DNA from: Candidatus Cryptobacteroides gallistercoris
Lineage (GTDB): Bacteria > Bacteroidota > Bacteroidia > Bacteroidales > UBA932
Assembly (NCBI GenBank): GCA_017694835.1
Contig: JADIMJ010000123.1
Coordinates: forward strand, 1 to 49,068
DNA length: 49,068 nucleotides
Direction of reading: 5' to 3'
Each line of letters begins with the position of its first letter. Position 1 is the stretch's first letter. Under the pieces are notes generated by a model that had not been told where the DNA came from, ran no database searches, and saw only the letters and a program-made list of their open reading frames with translations. Below, piece by piece: positions 25,165 through 34,046 of the stretch. The position numbers were made by a program, and so were the translations under genes.

Positions 25165-25719
25165 ATGGTATTGCCGATTTACTTGTATGGGGCGGAAGTG
25201 CTCCGCGAAGATGCCGCAGAGGCTGATATCACTGACAAGGAATATCTTACGGCCCTTGTTGCCGATATGAAGGATACACTCAGGTCTGCAGACGGATGCG
25301 GCCTTGCCGCACCTCAGGTCGGAGTGTCGCTCAGGGTGCTGATTGTGGACGGGGATGTCGTCTCGGAGACATATGATTATCTCAAGGGATTCCGCCGCAC
25401 CATGATCAATCCGGTGCTGGTGGAGGCCAGCGAGGAGATGAGGGAGTATTCGGAAGGCTGTCTCAGCGTTCCCGGCATCTATGCGGATGTCCGCCGTCCG
25501 GCCAGAATAAAGGTCGAGTACTATGATGAGAATTTCGAGAAGCAGACAGAGGAATTCGACAGATTCGCATGCCGGATGATTCAGCATGAGATGGACCATC
25601 TTGACGGCAACCTGTTTGTCGACAGGGTCGCTCCGGTAAGGAAGAAACTCATCGGAAGGAAACTCAACGGCATTGCCATGGGAAAGGTTTCCCCGAGATA
25701 CAGGACCAGACAGAAATAG
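25165..25719 (+). CDS. def: Peptide deformylase
   Basis: The 184-residue metalloenzyme removes the formyl group from nascent proteins. All three motifs are present: GCGLAAPQVG (44-53), EGCLSVPG, and QHEMDHLDG, which supply the Cys and two His metal ligands and the catalytic Glu. The ATG at 25165 is preceded by AAGGTAGG. A longer frame from 25093 overlaps ruvX and has no family match. It lies 10 bp after ruvX. Confidence 0.95.
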   Translation: MVLPIYLYGAEVLREDAAEADITDKEYLTALVADMKDTLRSADGCGLAAPQVGVSLRVLIVDGDVVSETYDYLKGFRRTMINPVLVEASEEMREYSEGCLSVPGIYADVRRPARIKVEYYDENFEKQTEEFDRFACRMIQHEMDHLDGNLFVDRVAPVRKKLIGRKLNGIAMGKVSPRYRTRQK

Positions 25720-25726
25720 AGTTCAT

Positions 25727-27118
25727 ATGGGAGCATTTCACGCATACGACATCAGGGGTGTCTATAATGTAGACTTTGACAGGGAGACGGTCTATAAGAC
25801 GGGGTTCTTCATACCGGAGCTGCTGAAGGCGGACAAAGTTCTTGTGGGAAGGGACTGCAGGGAGTCTTCTCCCGAAATCCATGACTGGCTTGTCCGCGGG
25901 CTGACTGATGCGGGGGCAGACGTGTATGACCTCGGTCTTTCCACGACCCCGATGGTATATTTCGGGACCGCCGAATATGGATTCAAGGCTTCGGTGCAGA
26001 TTACGGCATCCCACAATCCTGCCCGGTACAACGGAATGAAGGTTTCCCGCGAAAATGCTCTTCCCGTGGGGCTGGACAATGGCCTGGGGCAGATAAGGGA
26101 CTGGATTGAAAGCGGCAGGGAATGCGTCCCCGTGCAGAAAAAGGGGACTGTGGTGCCGATGGACATCCATGACGCATATATGAAATTCCTCCTCGGGTTC
26201 AGGGGCGACTATTCCGGGCTGAAGATAGCAATGGACCTTTCCAACGGCATGGCTTGCCTTTATGCACGGGAAATTTTCGGGGATGCCCCCGAATACATCT
26301 TTGCTGAAATGGACGGCCGCTTCCCCAACCATGAGCCGAATCCTCTTGTCCCTGAGAATGTGATGGCCCTGCAGTCGCTCGTGCTTTCTTCCCATGCGGA
26401 CATAGGGGTAATATATGACGGGGATGCGGACAGGGTCATGTTCGTCGATGAAAACGGGCATTTCATTTCCCCTGACCTCATGATAGCGGTGCTCGGGCAC
26501 TGGTTCTTCAAAGACCGGACCGGCGGAGAACAATGTGCGGACAAGGTCGGAGATGGCCTGCCTGCGAAGAAGGAGACAGTGCTTCAGGATATAAGAAGTT
26601 CGAAGGCGGTAGGGGAATATCTCGCCCCTATGGGAGCTGAAATGGTCACATGGAAAGTAGGACGGGCATTCGCCGCCCGCCGGCTCAGGGAACTGGACGG
26701 ACTCTACGGCGGCGAGCTTGCGGGCCACTATTATTTCAGGGATTTCTTCTATTCTGACAGCGGGCTTCTTGCCTCCATCCTCATTCTGAATGTTGTGGCG
26801 GAAATGAAGAAGAAGGGGGTGTCCCTCAGCCGTCTGGTCGGAGGCATTGCGAAGTACAGGAATTCCGGAGAAATCAATTTCCGCATTGAAGACAAGCAGG
26901 GGGCCATGGATGCCGTCCGTGATTATTTCATGAAAACAGAGAAGCCGACCGCCTATATGGATTTTGACGGATACAGAGTGGAATTCCCGCAATGGTGGTT
27001 CAATATCCGTCCGTCCAATACGGAACCATACCTGCGTTTCATCTGCGAAGCGTCCTCCGGGGAACTTCTGGAAGAAAAGGTGGCCAAGGTCCGTGAGATT
27101 CTAAAAGACAGATTATGA
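25727..27118 (+). CDS. Phosphomannomutase/phosphoglucomutase family enzyme
   Basis: The 463-residue alpha-D-phosphohexomutase interconverts hexose 1- and 6-phosphates for nucleotide-sugar synthesis. The phospho-serine loop TASHNP is at 93-98 (Ser95), the metal loop is 'DGDADRVMF', the sugar-specificity loop is 'GELAGHYYF', and the phosphate-binding loop is 'RPSNTEPYLR'. The form resembles ManB/PMM-PGM rather than GlmM. The start at 25727 precedes the conserved 'FHAYDIRG' motif and lies 7 bp after def. It may supply precursors to the surface-glycan region 10 kb away, an inference. Confidence 0.9.
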   Translation: MGAFHAYDIRGVYNVDFDRETVYKTGFFIPELLKADKVLVGRDCRESSPEIHDWLVRGLTDAGADVYDLGLSTTPMVYFGTAEYGFKASVQITASHNPARYNGMKVSRENALPVGLDNGLGQIRDWIESGRECVPVQKKGTVVPMDIHDAYMKFLLGFRGDYSGLKIAMDLSNGMACLYAREIFGDAPEYIFAEMDGRFPNHEPNPLVPENVMALQSLVLSSHADIGVIYDGDADRVMFVDENGHFISPDLMIAVLGHWFFKDRTGGEQCADKVGDGLPAKKETVLQDIRSSKAVGEYLAPMGAEMVTWKVGRAFAARRLRELDGLYGGELAGHYYFRDFFYSDSGLLASILILNVVAEMKKKGVSLSRLVGGIAKYRNSGEINFRIEDKQGAMDAVRDYFMKTEKPTAYMDFDGYRVEFPQWWFNIRPSNTEPYLRFICEASSGELLEEKVAKVREILKDRL

Positions 27119-28233
27119 CGAAAACAGGAAAATTATCAGCAGGCCTGAGGATCATGTCAATGATATTGCTGTCCGGAGCAGCGGCATTCTCGGGCATTGT
27201 CCCGATATGGGCTGCTCCGTCCCGCGGCGCCGTGGACGAAAAGGACAGGGAGGAAGTCATCGGGAGTTTCCCCGCAGCCAGAAGGTCCCTTCCCCTGACA
27301 AGAAAACAGGCGGAGCTGATTGTCCCCAGGCCTGCGTTGAAGCCGGTGAAATCCATGATTGACACTGATGCGATGGTGCTGGATACGCTGGATACCGTCA
27401 ATGAGCATGTGAAGGTCGTGCTTTACAGCGACAACACCTGGCAGTATGTCAAGGACGCCGACTATATGATGCAGGCGGAGGTCTTCAACGAATACTGGGA
27501 TGAATATTCAATGGACCCGTACAAGATGGACCTGGACAGCCTGGACAATGTATGGTCATTGTGGGTGGTGGACAGCCTGAGCCAGTACCATTGTCCATAT
27601 CTCGGCGATGTGCATCCCCGCGGCAAATTCGGCTTAAGGCGGGGCCGCAGGCATCAGGGCATTGACATCCCTCTTGCGACCGGTACTCCGGTGCATGCTG
27701 CCTTTGACGGGGAAGTGCGCGTGTCAAGATACGCCTCAGGCTACGGCAATCTGGTGATTGTAAGGCATCAGAACGGGCTTGAGACTTTCTACGGGCATCT
27801 GTCGAGCCGCAAGGTGAAGCCCGGAGACTGGGTGCATGCCGGCGATGTCATAGGGCTCGGAGGCTCCACAGGCCGCTCCACAGGACCGCATCTGCATTTT
27901 GAGACAAGGTACAGGGGATATGCCTTTGACCCGCAGTGGCTGATTGACTTTGAGACCGGAGACCTCAGATACCGCCTGTTCGTGCTGAAGAAAAAATATT
28001 TCAGCCCATACAGCAATTATGAACAGGATTTTGAAGATGAGATCCTGAATGCGGAAGATGACGCAAGGGAAGACGCCGAGAGGGCGGCGATGAAGTATTA
28101 TACCATAAAGTCCGGCGACACTCTGGGACGGATTGCTTCAGCCAACGGCACTTCCGTTTCGGCCTTGTGCAGGATGAACGGCATCACCCCTCAGACAATA
28201 TTGAAGATAGGCCGTACAATAAGGGTAAAATGA
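27115..28233 (+). CDS. Secreted M23 metallopeptidase with C-terminal LysM
   Basis: The 372-residue protein has a signal peptide (about 1-34). The M23 domain (about 165-285) has zinc ligands in 'HQGIDI' and 'GPHLHFE', plus 'FYGHLS'. A LysM peptidoglycan-binding domain (about 325-372, 'YTIKSGDTLGRIA') follows. It is likely a cell-wall endopeptidase or amidase activator in the periplasm. It overlaps the phosphohexomutase stop by four bases (ATGA), so it is translationally coupled. The sensor kinase follows 23 bp later. Confidence 0.9.
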   Translation: MTKTGKLSAGLRIMSMILLSGAAAFSGIVPIWAAPSRGAVDEKDREEVIGSFPAARRSLPLTRKQAELIVPRPALKPVKSMIDTDAMVLDTLDTVNEHVKVVLYSDNTWQYVKDADYMMQAEVFNEYWDEYSMDPYKMDLDSLDNVWSLWVVDSLSQYHCPYLGDVHPRGKFGLRRGRRHQGIDIPLATGTPVHAAFDGEVRVSRYASGYGNLVIVRHQNGLETFYGHLSSRKVKPGDWVHAGDVIGLGGSTGRSTGPHLHFETRYRGYAFDPQWLIDFETGDLRYRLFVLKKKYFSPYSNYEQDFEDEILNAEDDAREDAERAAMKYYTIKSGDTLGRIASANGTSVSALCRMNGITPQTILKIGRTIRVK

Positions 28234-28256
28234 TACGCTGACCTGAACTTCCGGCC

Positions 28257-30209
28257 ATGAAGAACTTTTTTCGCAGAATACCTGTCGTGCCGGTCATGTT
28301 TTTCCTGACCGTCCTTGCTTCATCATGCAGCCCGGGTGGAGACTCCGGAGCCCGCATAAGCGGAAATGAAAAGGACTCCCTTGCCATGTTATGGCTTGAC
28401 AGGGGCATATATTACGGGTACAGGGATGCCGACAGCGCATTGTACTGCTCCAGGCAGGGGCTGAAATATGCCGGTCCCGAGAATCCGGAACTTTATGTCG
28501 CCCTGCTGACCAATGCAGCGGAAGCCAGTTTTGCCATGGGCGATATGGACGAGAGCATCAGGGCTCATCTCCACGCCTACGATGAAGCCACCAGGCTCGG
28601 CTCCTCAGCCGGCATCAGGAGTTCCCTGCTTGCCTCGGCCGGCCTTTCATGGAAGCGGAAGTCCGAGTTCGATTCCGCCCTCTTCTATTACAACAAGGCT
28701 GTGTCACTGCTTGAGGGCCAGGAAGGCGTCTCCTCCGAAATGAGCCATGTGCTGGTGAATATAGCCGCCCTCTATGTCTCCTTCTCAAGGCTTGACGAGG
28801 CGGAGGTGTATGCAAGGAAGGCTGTAGAGGCGACATCTGAGGACACTGACATCGACGATATAATCTATGCATATTCTACGGTCGGCGCCATACTCGCAAA
28901 GACGGGGAGATATGACGGGAGCATGCGGTTCCTCAGGGAAGCCCTTGGCATTGCCAGGAAGCTCGGGGAGCCGAAATTCGAGCTCAAGGTCCTGAATTAT
29001 ATCCTTGCCATGTTCAACTATACGGGGGAAAGGGATTCCGTCGAGTTCTATGACATGCAGGCCGTCCGCCTTATGGATGACCTTGCGGAAAATCTCCCCG
29101 AAGTGCTCGGGTACAAGGAGACTGCGGCCAAGGTGTTTTCCTCGGTGGGCAAGTACCGCGAAAGCAATATGATTCTGTCCGAATTGCTTGCGGATGCAGG
29201 AAAGAACGAGCAGTCGGCCCCGGACATACTCTATCAGTGCATGGCAAGGAATTATATGGCCATGCACATGTACCGGGAGGCTTCCGAATGCTATGAGAAG
29301 GCATATGCCGCATCGGACAGCATCCATAGCGCCGATGTCCAGAACCAGCTTTCCGAATGGTCGGTCAAATATGACACGCGGGAAAAGGAACTGGAAATAT
29401 CCAGGCTGGAGGCAGAACGGATAAAAGAGAGGTCTGCCCGCCTGCAGTGGCTGATGACGGCAGTCATTCTGATGCTGGCATTCCTGTCGGCGACAATATC
29501 ATATGTGTTCAGAAGCCGTTCCCGCAGGCGGACTGCGGAGCTCGATTATGCCCGAAAATATATTGAAGGGCTGGAGAAAGAGCGGAGAAGAATCGCCGAA
29601 GACCTTCATGACGGGGTCTGCAATGACCTTTTGGGAATAGGGATGCTGCTGAAGTCCGTCTGCGGAGGCCGGAAAGACATGTCCGGAAAGTCCGGCGCCC
29701 TGGCCGGGGCCGCCGACATAGTGGATATGATTGAGAAGCTCCGCAAGGATGTCCGGTACATTTCCCATGAACTGATGCCGCCTGAATTCCGGTTCTCCAC
29801 GCTTGATGAGATAATGGCCGCGCATATGGAGAAATTTTCAATGCAGACGGACATTTCATTGGAGTTTGTCAAATCAGCGGAAGGAAACGAATGGAAGAAT
29901 ATTCCGGAGAATATTTCATATGAGGTCTACAGGATATTCCAGGAATTGCTTTCGAATATACTCAGGCATTCTGAAGCCAGAGATATAGAGGTCTGTCTCC
30001 GCCTCGGGAAGAATATGCTGCAGCTGGACTTTGATACCGACGCGAAGGTTGAGTTCCCGGCAGACGGGCGACTCCGTCAGGAGAGCAAGGGGATAGGCCT
30101 GTCAGTCATCAGGGAAAGAGTGAAGACAATCGGTGCATGTCTCGGGATGAAGGGAAGGCATTTCTCGCTGACCGTGCCTCTTGATAATCGCCGGCGGCGC
30201 ACGAAGTGA
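28257..30209 (+). CDS. TPR-containing sensor histidine kinase (HisKA_3/NarX type), lipoprotein-like N-terminus
   Basis: This 650-residue sensor starts with a hydrophobic segment ending in a possible lipobox Cys ('LASSC', about residue 23). TPR repeats fill about 35-375. A transmembrane helix is at about 395-417, followed by a coiled linker. The phospho-acceptor His451 lies in 'EDLHDGVCNDL' (HisKA_3), and a HATPase domain follows ('FQELLSNILRHSEA', 'GIGLSVIRERV'). TPR sensors of this build are common in Bacteroidetes; the ligand is unknown. Its cognate regulator lies 84 bp downstream. Confidence 0.9.
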   Translation: MKNFFRRIPVVPVMFFLTVLASSCSPGGDSGARISGNEKDSLAMLWLDRGIYYGYRDADSALYCSRQGLKYAGPENPELYVALLTNAAEASFAMGDMDESIRAHLHAYDEATRLGSSAGIRSSLLASAGLSWKRKSEFDSALFYYNKAVSLLEGQEGVSSEMSHVLVNIAALYVSFSRLDEAEVYARKAVEATSEDTDIDDIIYAYSTVGAILAKTGRYDGSMRFLREALGIARKLGEPKFELKVLNYILAMFNYTGERDSVEFYDMQAVRLMDDLAENLPEVLGYKETAAKVFSSVGKYRESNMILSELLADAGKNEQSAPDILYQCMARNYMAMHMYREASECYEKAYAASDSIHSADVQNQLSEWSVKYDTREKELEISRLEAERIKERSARLQWLMTAVILMLAFLSATISYVFRSRSRRRTAELDYARKYIEGLEKERRRIAEDLHDGVCNDLLGIGMLLKSVCGGRKDMSGKSGALAGAADIVDMIEKLRKDVRYISHELMPPEFRFSTLDEIMAAHMEKFSMQTDISLEFVKSAEGNEWKNIPENISYEVYRIFQELLSNILRHSEARDIEVCLRLGKNMLQLDFDTDAKVEFPADGRLRQESKGIGLSVIRERVKTIGACLGMKGRHFSLTVPLDNRRRRTK

Positions 30210-30293
30210 TACGGAAAATCATGTTTTTGCGTGATGCGATTTTGGGCCGATTGCAGTTTCTTTGCAGAAAATTCTGAAACCGCGACTAATCAG

Positions 30294-30929
30294 ATGAAAG
30301 AAATTGTCAAGCATATCCTATTGGTGGACGACCATCCTCTGTTACTTAAGGCTCTCAAGATGATTCTGGCGGCTGAATTCCCTTCCGCCTCCTTTTATGA
30401 GGCAAATACCGGCAATGCCGCCCTTGAACTGATTGCAACGAAACCTGTCGATGCAGTAATCCTTGACATCAGTCTGCCGGATATCTCCGGACTCGACATA
30501 ATATCCCGCATCAAAAGGACATGTCCCCGGATACATATTATAGTAAACACAATGCATGAGGAAATCTGGTATGTCCGCCAGCTGCTCAATTCTGATGTGG
30601 ACGGGATTCTCTTCAAGTCACTGGATTCATCGGTCATTGCAGATGCCGTCAGAAAAGTCCTGTCCGGCGAAAAATTCTATTGTGACGAAGCCGCAAGACT
30701 GTGCGGGCCGCCGGAACCGGCAGAGGACAATGTGACTCCGCGGGAACTTGACGTGCTCAAGCTTATTTCCGAGGGGATGTCAAATGTCGAGATTTCCAGG
30801 GAACTGTGCATATCGGTCAATACCGTGGACACCCACCGCCGGCATCTGATGGAAAAGCTCAATGCAAAAAATGCCGCCGACCTTGTGATGACCGGCATTT
30901 CCAGGGGGCTCATCCCCATAAACCGCTGA
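30294..30929 (+). CDS. NarL/LuxR-type response regulator
   Basis: The 211-residue protein has a receiver domain with the acidic pair at 12-13 and the phospho-acceptor Asp58 ('AVILDISLPD'). A C-terminal LuxR/GerE helix-turn-helix follows ('TPRELDVLKLISEGMSNVEI', 'NTVDTHRRHLMEKL'). I start at ATG 30294, directly before the first beta strand; the frame is open from 30231 but the added 21 residues look non-coding. It is the natural partner of the upstream kinase. Target genes are not visible. Confidence 0.92.
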   Translation: MKEIVKHILLVDDHPLLLKALKMILAAEFPSASFYEANTGNAALELIATKPVDAVILDISLPDISGLDIISRIKRTCPRIHIIVNTMHEEIWYVRQLLNSDVDGILFKSLDSSVIADAVRKVLSGEKFYCDEAARLCGPPEPAEDNVTPRELDVLKLISEGMSNVEISRELCISVNTVDTHRRHLMEKLNAKNAADLVMTGISRGLIPINR

Positions 30930-31009
30930 CCTGCCGCCGGATTCCTGATATGCCCTGCCCGGGTGCCGGCCTTGTTCCCGTGCCTTCCTGTGTCTTCCTG
31001 CAAATAAGG

Positions 31010-31041
31010 TTTGGCAGATTGAAATTTAATGCCTTATTTTG
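31010..31041 (+). promoter_or_regulatory. Candidate trkA promoter
   Basis: TTTG (31010-31013), 20 bases, TTATTTTG (31034-31041) match the Bacteroidetes consensus with one mismatch in the -7 box. It lies 24 bases before the trkA ATG in a 136-bp gap. Confidence 0.45.
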
Positions 31042-31065
31042 CCGGATATTTTTAAAGAACAAGCA

Positions 31066-32409
31066 ATGAAGATAGTCATAGCCGGTGCAGGAGAAGTCGG
31101 TACACATCTGGCAAAGATGCTCAGCAGGCAGGATCACAGGATCATGTTGATAGACACTGACCATGAAAAGCTCGAACAGCTCGAGTCCCAGCTTGACATA
31201 CTTGCCGAAGAGGCTTCGTGCACCTCGATCGGAGCTCTGGAGGATGCCGGAGCTGGCGACTGCGATCTTTTCATAGCCGTCAACCATCAGGAAGACCAGA
31301 ACATCAATTCTTCAATCCTTGCAAAGCATCTTGGTGCAAAATATACAATAACAAGGGTCAACAACAGCGAATATCTTGAGGATGCCAACAGGGAATACAT
31401 GAAGACCATCGGCATTGATTCGATGATATATCCGGAAAGGCTGGCCGCCGAGGAAATAGTATCCGCACTGAAGCTCGCAGGGACAAGGCAGCAGCATGAG
31501 TTTTCTGACGGAAGGCTGCAGCTCCTCGGCATAAAGATATGGGAAAACGCGCCTGTGCTGAATCTTACTCTGGCGAAGACTGCCCAGGCCTATGGGACGG
31601 ACAATTTCCGTGTAGTCGCGATCAAGCGTGGGGACCAGACGGTCATCCCGAGAGGAAATGACTATTTCCGCTACGGCGACCTCGCTTTTTTTGTCACGAA
31701 ACCGATGTATATTCCGGAAATATATTCCATCTGCGGAAAGTCCAGGTTTGAAATCAAGAATATCATCATCGTGGGAGGCTCGCGCATCGGATTCAAGGCG
31801 GCTTCCCTCCTGGAGCAGCAGTATAATGTCAAGCTTATAGAAAAGGACAGGGACCGCTGCTTCGAGTTGGCTGACAAGCTCAAGTCCACCCTCGTCATCA
31901 ACGGGGACGGGCGAGACCTTGCCCTGCTGAGGGAGGAAGGCATACGCAATACTGAGGCTTTCGTCTGCCTTACCGGCTCTTCCGAGACCAACATACTGAC
32001 CTGCCTACTTGCCAAGAAGCTCGGGGTGAAGAAAACCGTGGCCGAGGTCGAGAATCTTGACTATACAGACCTTGCGGAGAATCTCGGCATAGGTACCCTC
32101 ATAAACACCAAGCTGATAGCTGCGGCGAACATTTACCGTTATACGATAAATGTGAATGTAAGGCATCTGAAGTTCGTGACATTTTCCGAAGCCGAAGTCT
32201 TCGAAGTGACAGTAGAGGAGGGGGCCAGGATTACGCAGGGCACGCTGGCCGAACTCGATTTCCCGGACAATGCCAATGTCGGCGGCATCATACGCGGAGG
32301 CGAAGCCATCATAGCCAAGGGAGACGTGAGAATACAGGCCGGTGACGATGTGGTGATATTCGCATTGCCTTCTGCCGTGAAGAAAGTTCTGAGGATGTTC
32401 CGGAAATAA
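31066..32409 (+). CDS. trkA: Trk potassium uptake regulator TrkA
   Basis: The 447-residue cytosolic protein gates the TrkH potassium channel by binding NAD(H) or nucleotides. It has two RCK (TrkA-N plus TrkA-C) halves. The first Rossmann motif is 'IVIAGAGEVGTHLAK' (3-17), and the second is 'NIIIVGGSRIGFKAA' at about 230. TrkA-C domains follow each half. The ATG at 31066 fits the first beta strand. trkH follows 37 bp later as the partner. Confidence 0.94.
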   Translation: MKIVIAGAGEVGTHLAKMLSRQDHRIMLIDTDHEKLEQLESQLDILAEEASCTSIGALEDAGAGDCDLFIAVNHQEDQNINSSILAKHLGAKYTITRVNNSEYLEDANREYMKTIGIDSMIYPERLAAEEIVSALKLAGTRQQHEFSDGRLQLLGIKIWENAPVLNLTLAKTAQAYGTDNFRVVAIKRGDQTVIPRGNDYFRYGDLAFFVTKPMYIPEIYSICGKSRFEIKNIIIVGGSRIGFKAASLLEQQYNVKLIEKDRDRCFELADKLKSTLVINGDGRDLALLREEGIRNTEAFVCLTGSSETNILTCLLAKKLGVKKTVAEVENLDYTDLAENLGIGTLINTKLIAAANIYRYTINVNVRHLKFVTFSEAEVFEVTVEEGARITQGTLAELDFPDNANVGGIIRGGEAIIAKGDVRIQAGDDVVIFALPSAVKKVLRMFRK

Positions 32410-32446
32410 TCGTAAGGAATTCAGCCGGAGACCATATTTTCTCGAT

Positions 32447-33904
32447 ATGATAAATTTCCGCTTTATAGTGAATATACTCGGGAGGCTTCTCTTTGTGGAG
32501 AGCATTGCCTTCCTGCTGTGCATGGGTGTGGCCCTGATCTATAAGGAACATGACGCCGATGCCTTTCTGATTTCTGCCGCAATCACGCTTGCCGTTGCGC
32601 TTGTGCTCATTTTCTCCACAAAAGTCAAGGACAGGACCCTGACCAAGCGGGACGGATATCTGATAGTTTCCCTGATATGGATTCTGTTCACTGTCTTCGG
32701 CAGTCTCCCTCTGATGATAAGCGGCAGCATTCCTTCTTTCCCGGATGCCTTCTTTGAAGTCATGTCGGGCTTTACCACGACAGGTTCCTCGATTCTCAAT
32801 GAGGTGGAGGTCCTGCCGCATGCTTCGCTTTTCTGGCGTTCCCTTACCCAGTGGATGGGAGGTCTCGGAATAGTGGTGATATTGCTGGCGATACTTCCGA
32901 GTCTCGGAATCGAGGGCAGGGACCTTTATGTGGCGGAGGTACCCGGTCCGATGCATGACAAGTTCTCATTCACGTTCCATGCGACTGCCCGGAGGATGTA
33001 CATTATGTACATCGGCCTTACGGCTGCGGAGACGGTGATGCTCATGTTCGGGGGGATGAGTCTTTTCGATGCCGTATGCCATTCTTTCGCCTGTATGGCG
33101 ACAGGCGGCTATTCTACCAAGACTGCCAGCCTCGCCTACTGGGACTCGGCCTATATCCAGTATGTGATCACTGCCTTCATGTTCATCGGCGGCACCAACT
33201 ATGCCCTTCTCTATGCCCTTTTCAAAGGAAAGCCGTCGCACCTTTTCAAGGATGAGGAGTTCCGTCTCTATACCGGCATCACAGTCGCCGTTTCCCTTGT
33301 CATCGCCGCCATGCTGTTTTTCAGCGGGCACCAGGAAGAATATTCAAGCATAGAGAGGTGCATCAGGGATGCGTTTTTCCAGGTCGTGACAATATTGACG
33401 ACTACAGGATTTGCTTCCGCAGATTATCTGTACTGGCCGTATGCCGCCCAGATGCTGCTCTTCATAATACTTTTCATCGGGGGCTCCGCCGGTTCGACTG
33501 TCGGAGGCATCAAGTGCGTGCGCATTCTTCTTCTCTTCAAGAACGCATTCAATGAGCTCAAGCGCATCATCCATCCCAACGGCATCATCAATGTCAAGTA
33601 CAACGGCAAGAGCGTCCGTCCCGAACTCCTGAGCAGCATCATGAGCTTCTTCTGCATGTACATGTTCACCTTCGTGATAGGAAGCATAGTGATGTCCTGC
33701 TTCACAGACATTGTCACTGCCACCAGTGCCGTGATTACCTGCCTCAGCAATGTCGGACCCGGCTTCGGCGATGTCGGCCCTATGTCCAACTTCTCATCCC
33801 TCAACGGCTTCTGCAAGATATTCCTTTCATTCATCATGCTCGTTGGCCGTCTCGAGCTCTTCACCTTCTTCGTGATTTTCACGACCTCCTTCTGGAAGCG
33901 GTAG
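32447..33904 (+). CDS. trkH: Trk/Ktr potassium channel subunit TrkH
   Basis: This 485-residue polytopic protein imports potassium together with TrkA. The four selectivity-filter loops are visible in order: 'FTTTGSSI', 'MATGGYST', 'LTTTGFAS' and 'SNVGPGFG'. Paired transmembrane helices surround each loop. The C-terminus has the TrkH extra helices and ends 'FTTSFWKR'. It is the last plus-strand gene before the palindromic repeat and faces the acyl-CoA dehydrogenase. Confidence 0.94.
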   Translation: MINFRFIVNILGRLLFVESIAFLLCMGVALIYKEHDADAFLISAAITLAVALVLIFSTKVKDRTLTKRDGYLIVSLIWILFTVFGSLPLMISGSIPSFPDAFFEVMSGFTTTGSSILNEVEVLPHASLFWRSLTQWMGGLGIVVILLAILPSLGIEGRDLYVAEVPGPMHDKFSFTFHATARRMYIMYIGLTAAETVMLMFGGMSLFDAVCHSFACMATGGYSTKTASLAYWDSAYIQYVITAFMFIGGTNYALLYALFKGKPSHLFKDEEFRLYTGITVAVSLVIAAMLFFSGHQEEYSSIERCIRDAFFQVVTILTTTGFASADYLYWPYAAQMLLFIILFIGGSAGSTVGGIKCVRILLLFKNAFNELKRIIHPNGIINVKYNGKSVRPELLSSIMSFFCMYMFTFVIGSIVMSCFTDIVTATSAVITCLSNVGPGFGDVGPMSNFSSLNGFCKIFLSFIMLVGRLELFTFFVIFTTSFWKR

Positions 33905-33944
33905 GCCTGCGTCTCTCTGCGGGAGGCGGGGCATTTATAAATGA

Positions 33945-34038
33945 CGCGCCCGGTGGATATACTTTTCACTATCCATCGGGCGCGAAAATTCCGTAAAACC
34001 ACGCCCGTCGGAAAGCATTTTCGACTCCGACGGGCGCG
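33945..34038 (-). repeat. REP-like palindromic repeat, locus 1 (two units)
   Basis: Two hairpins lie between the convergent trkH and acyl-CoA dehydrogenase genes. Hairpin A pairs CGCGCCCGGTGGATA (33945-33959) with TATCCATCGGGCGCG (33970-33984), one G-U. Hairpin B pairs CGCCCGTCGGA (34002-34012) with TCCGACGGGCG (34026-34036). The unit period is 54 bp. Read on the minus strand, the block 34012-33973 matches 48493-48532 at 35 of 40 bases, all differences being transitions. It could also act as a terminator for both genes. Confidence 0.85.
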
Positions 34039-34046
34039 CTGTCAAT

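Noticed and set aside
25664..26992. 442-codon open frame on the minus strand opposite the phosphohexomutase
   Set aside because: Antisense shadow: the plus strand carries all catalytic loops of the family, while the minus translation shows no recognisable motif.
30210..30293. Small RNA or riboswitch between the sensor kinase and its regulator
   Set aside because: No strong hairpin, no conserved element I recognise, and the gap is short; read-through from the kinase gene is simplest.
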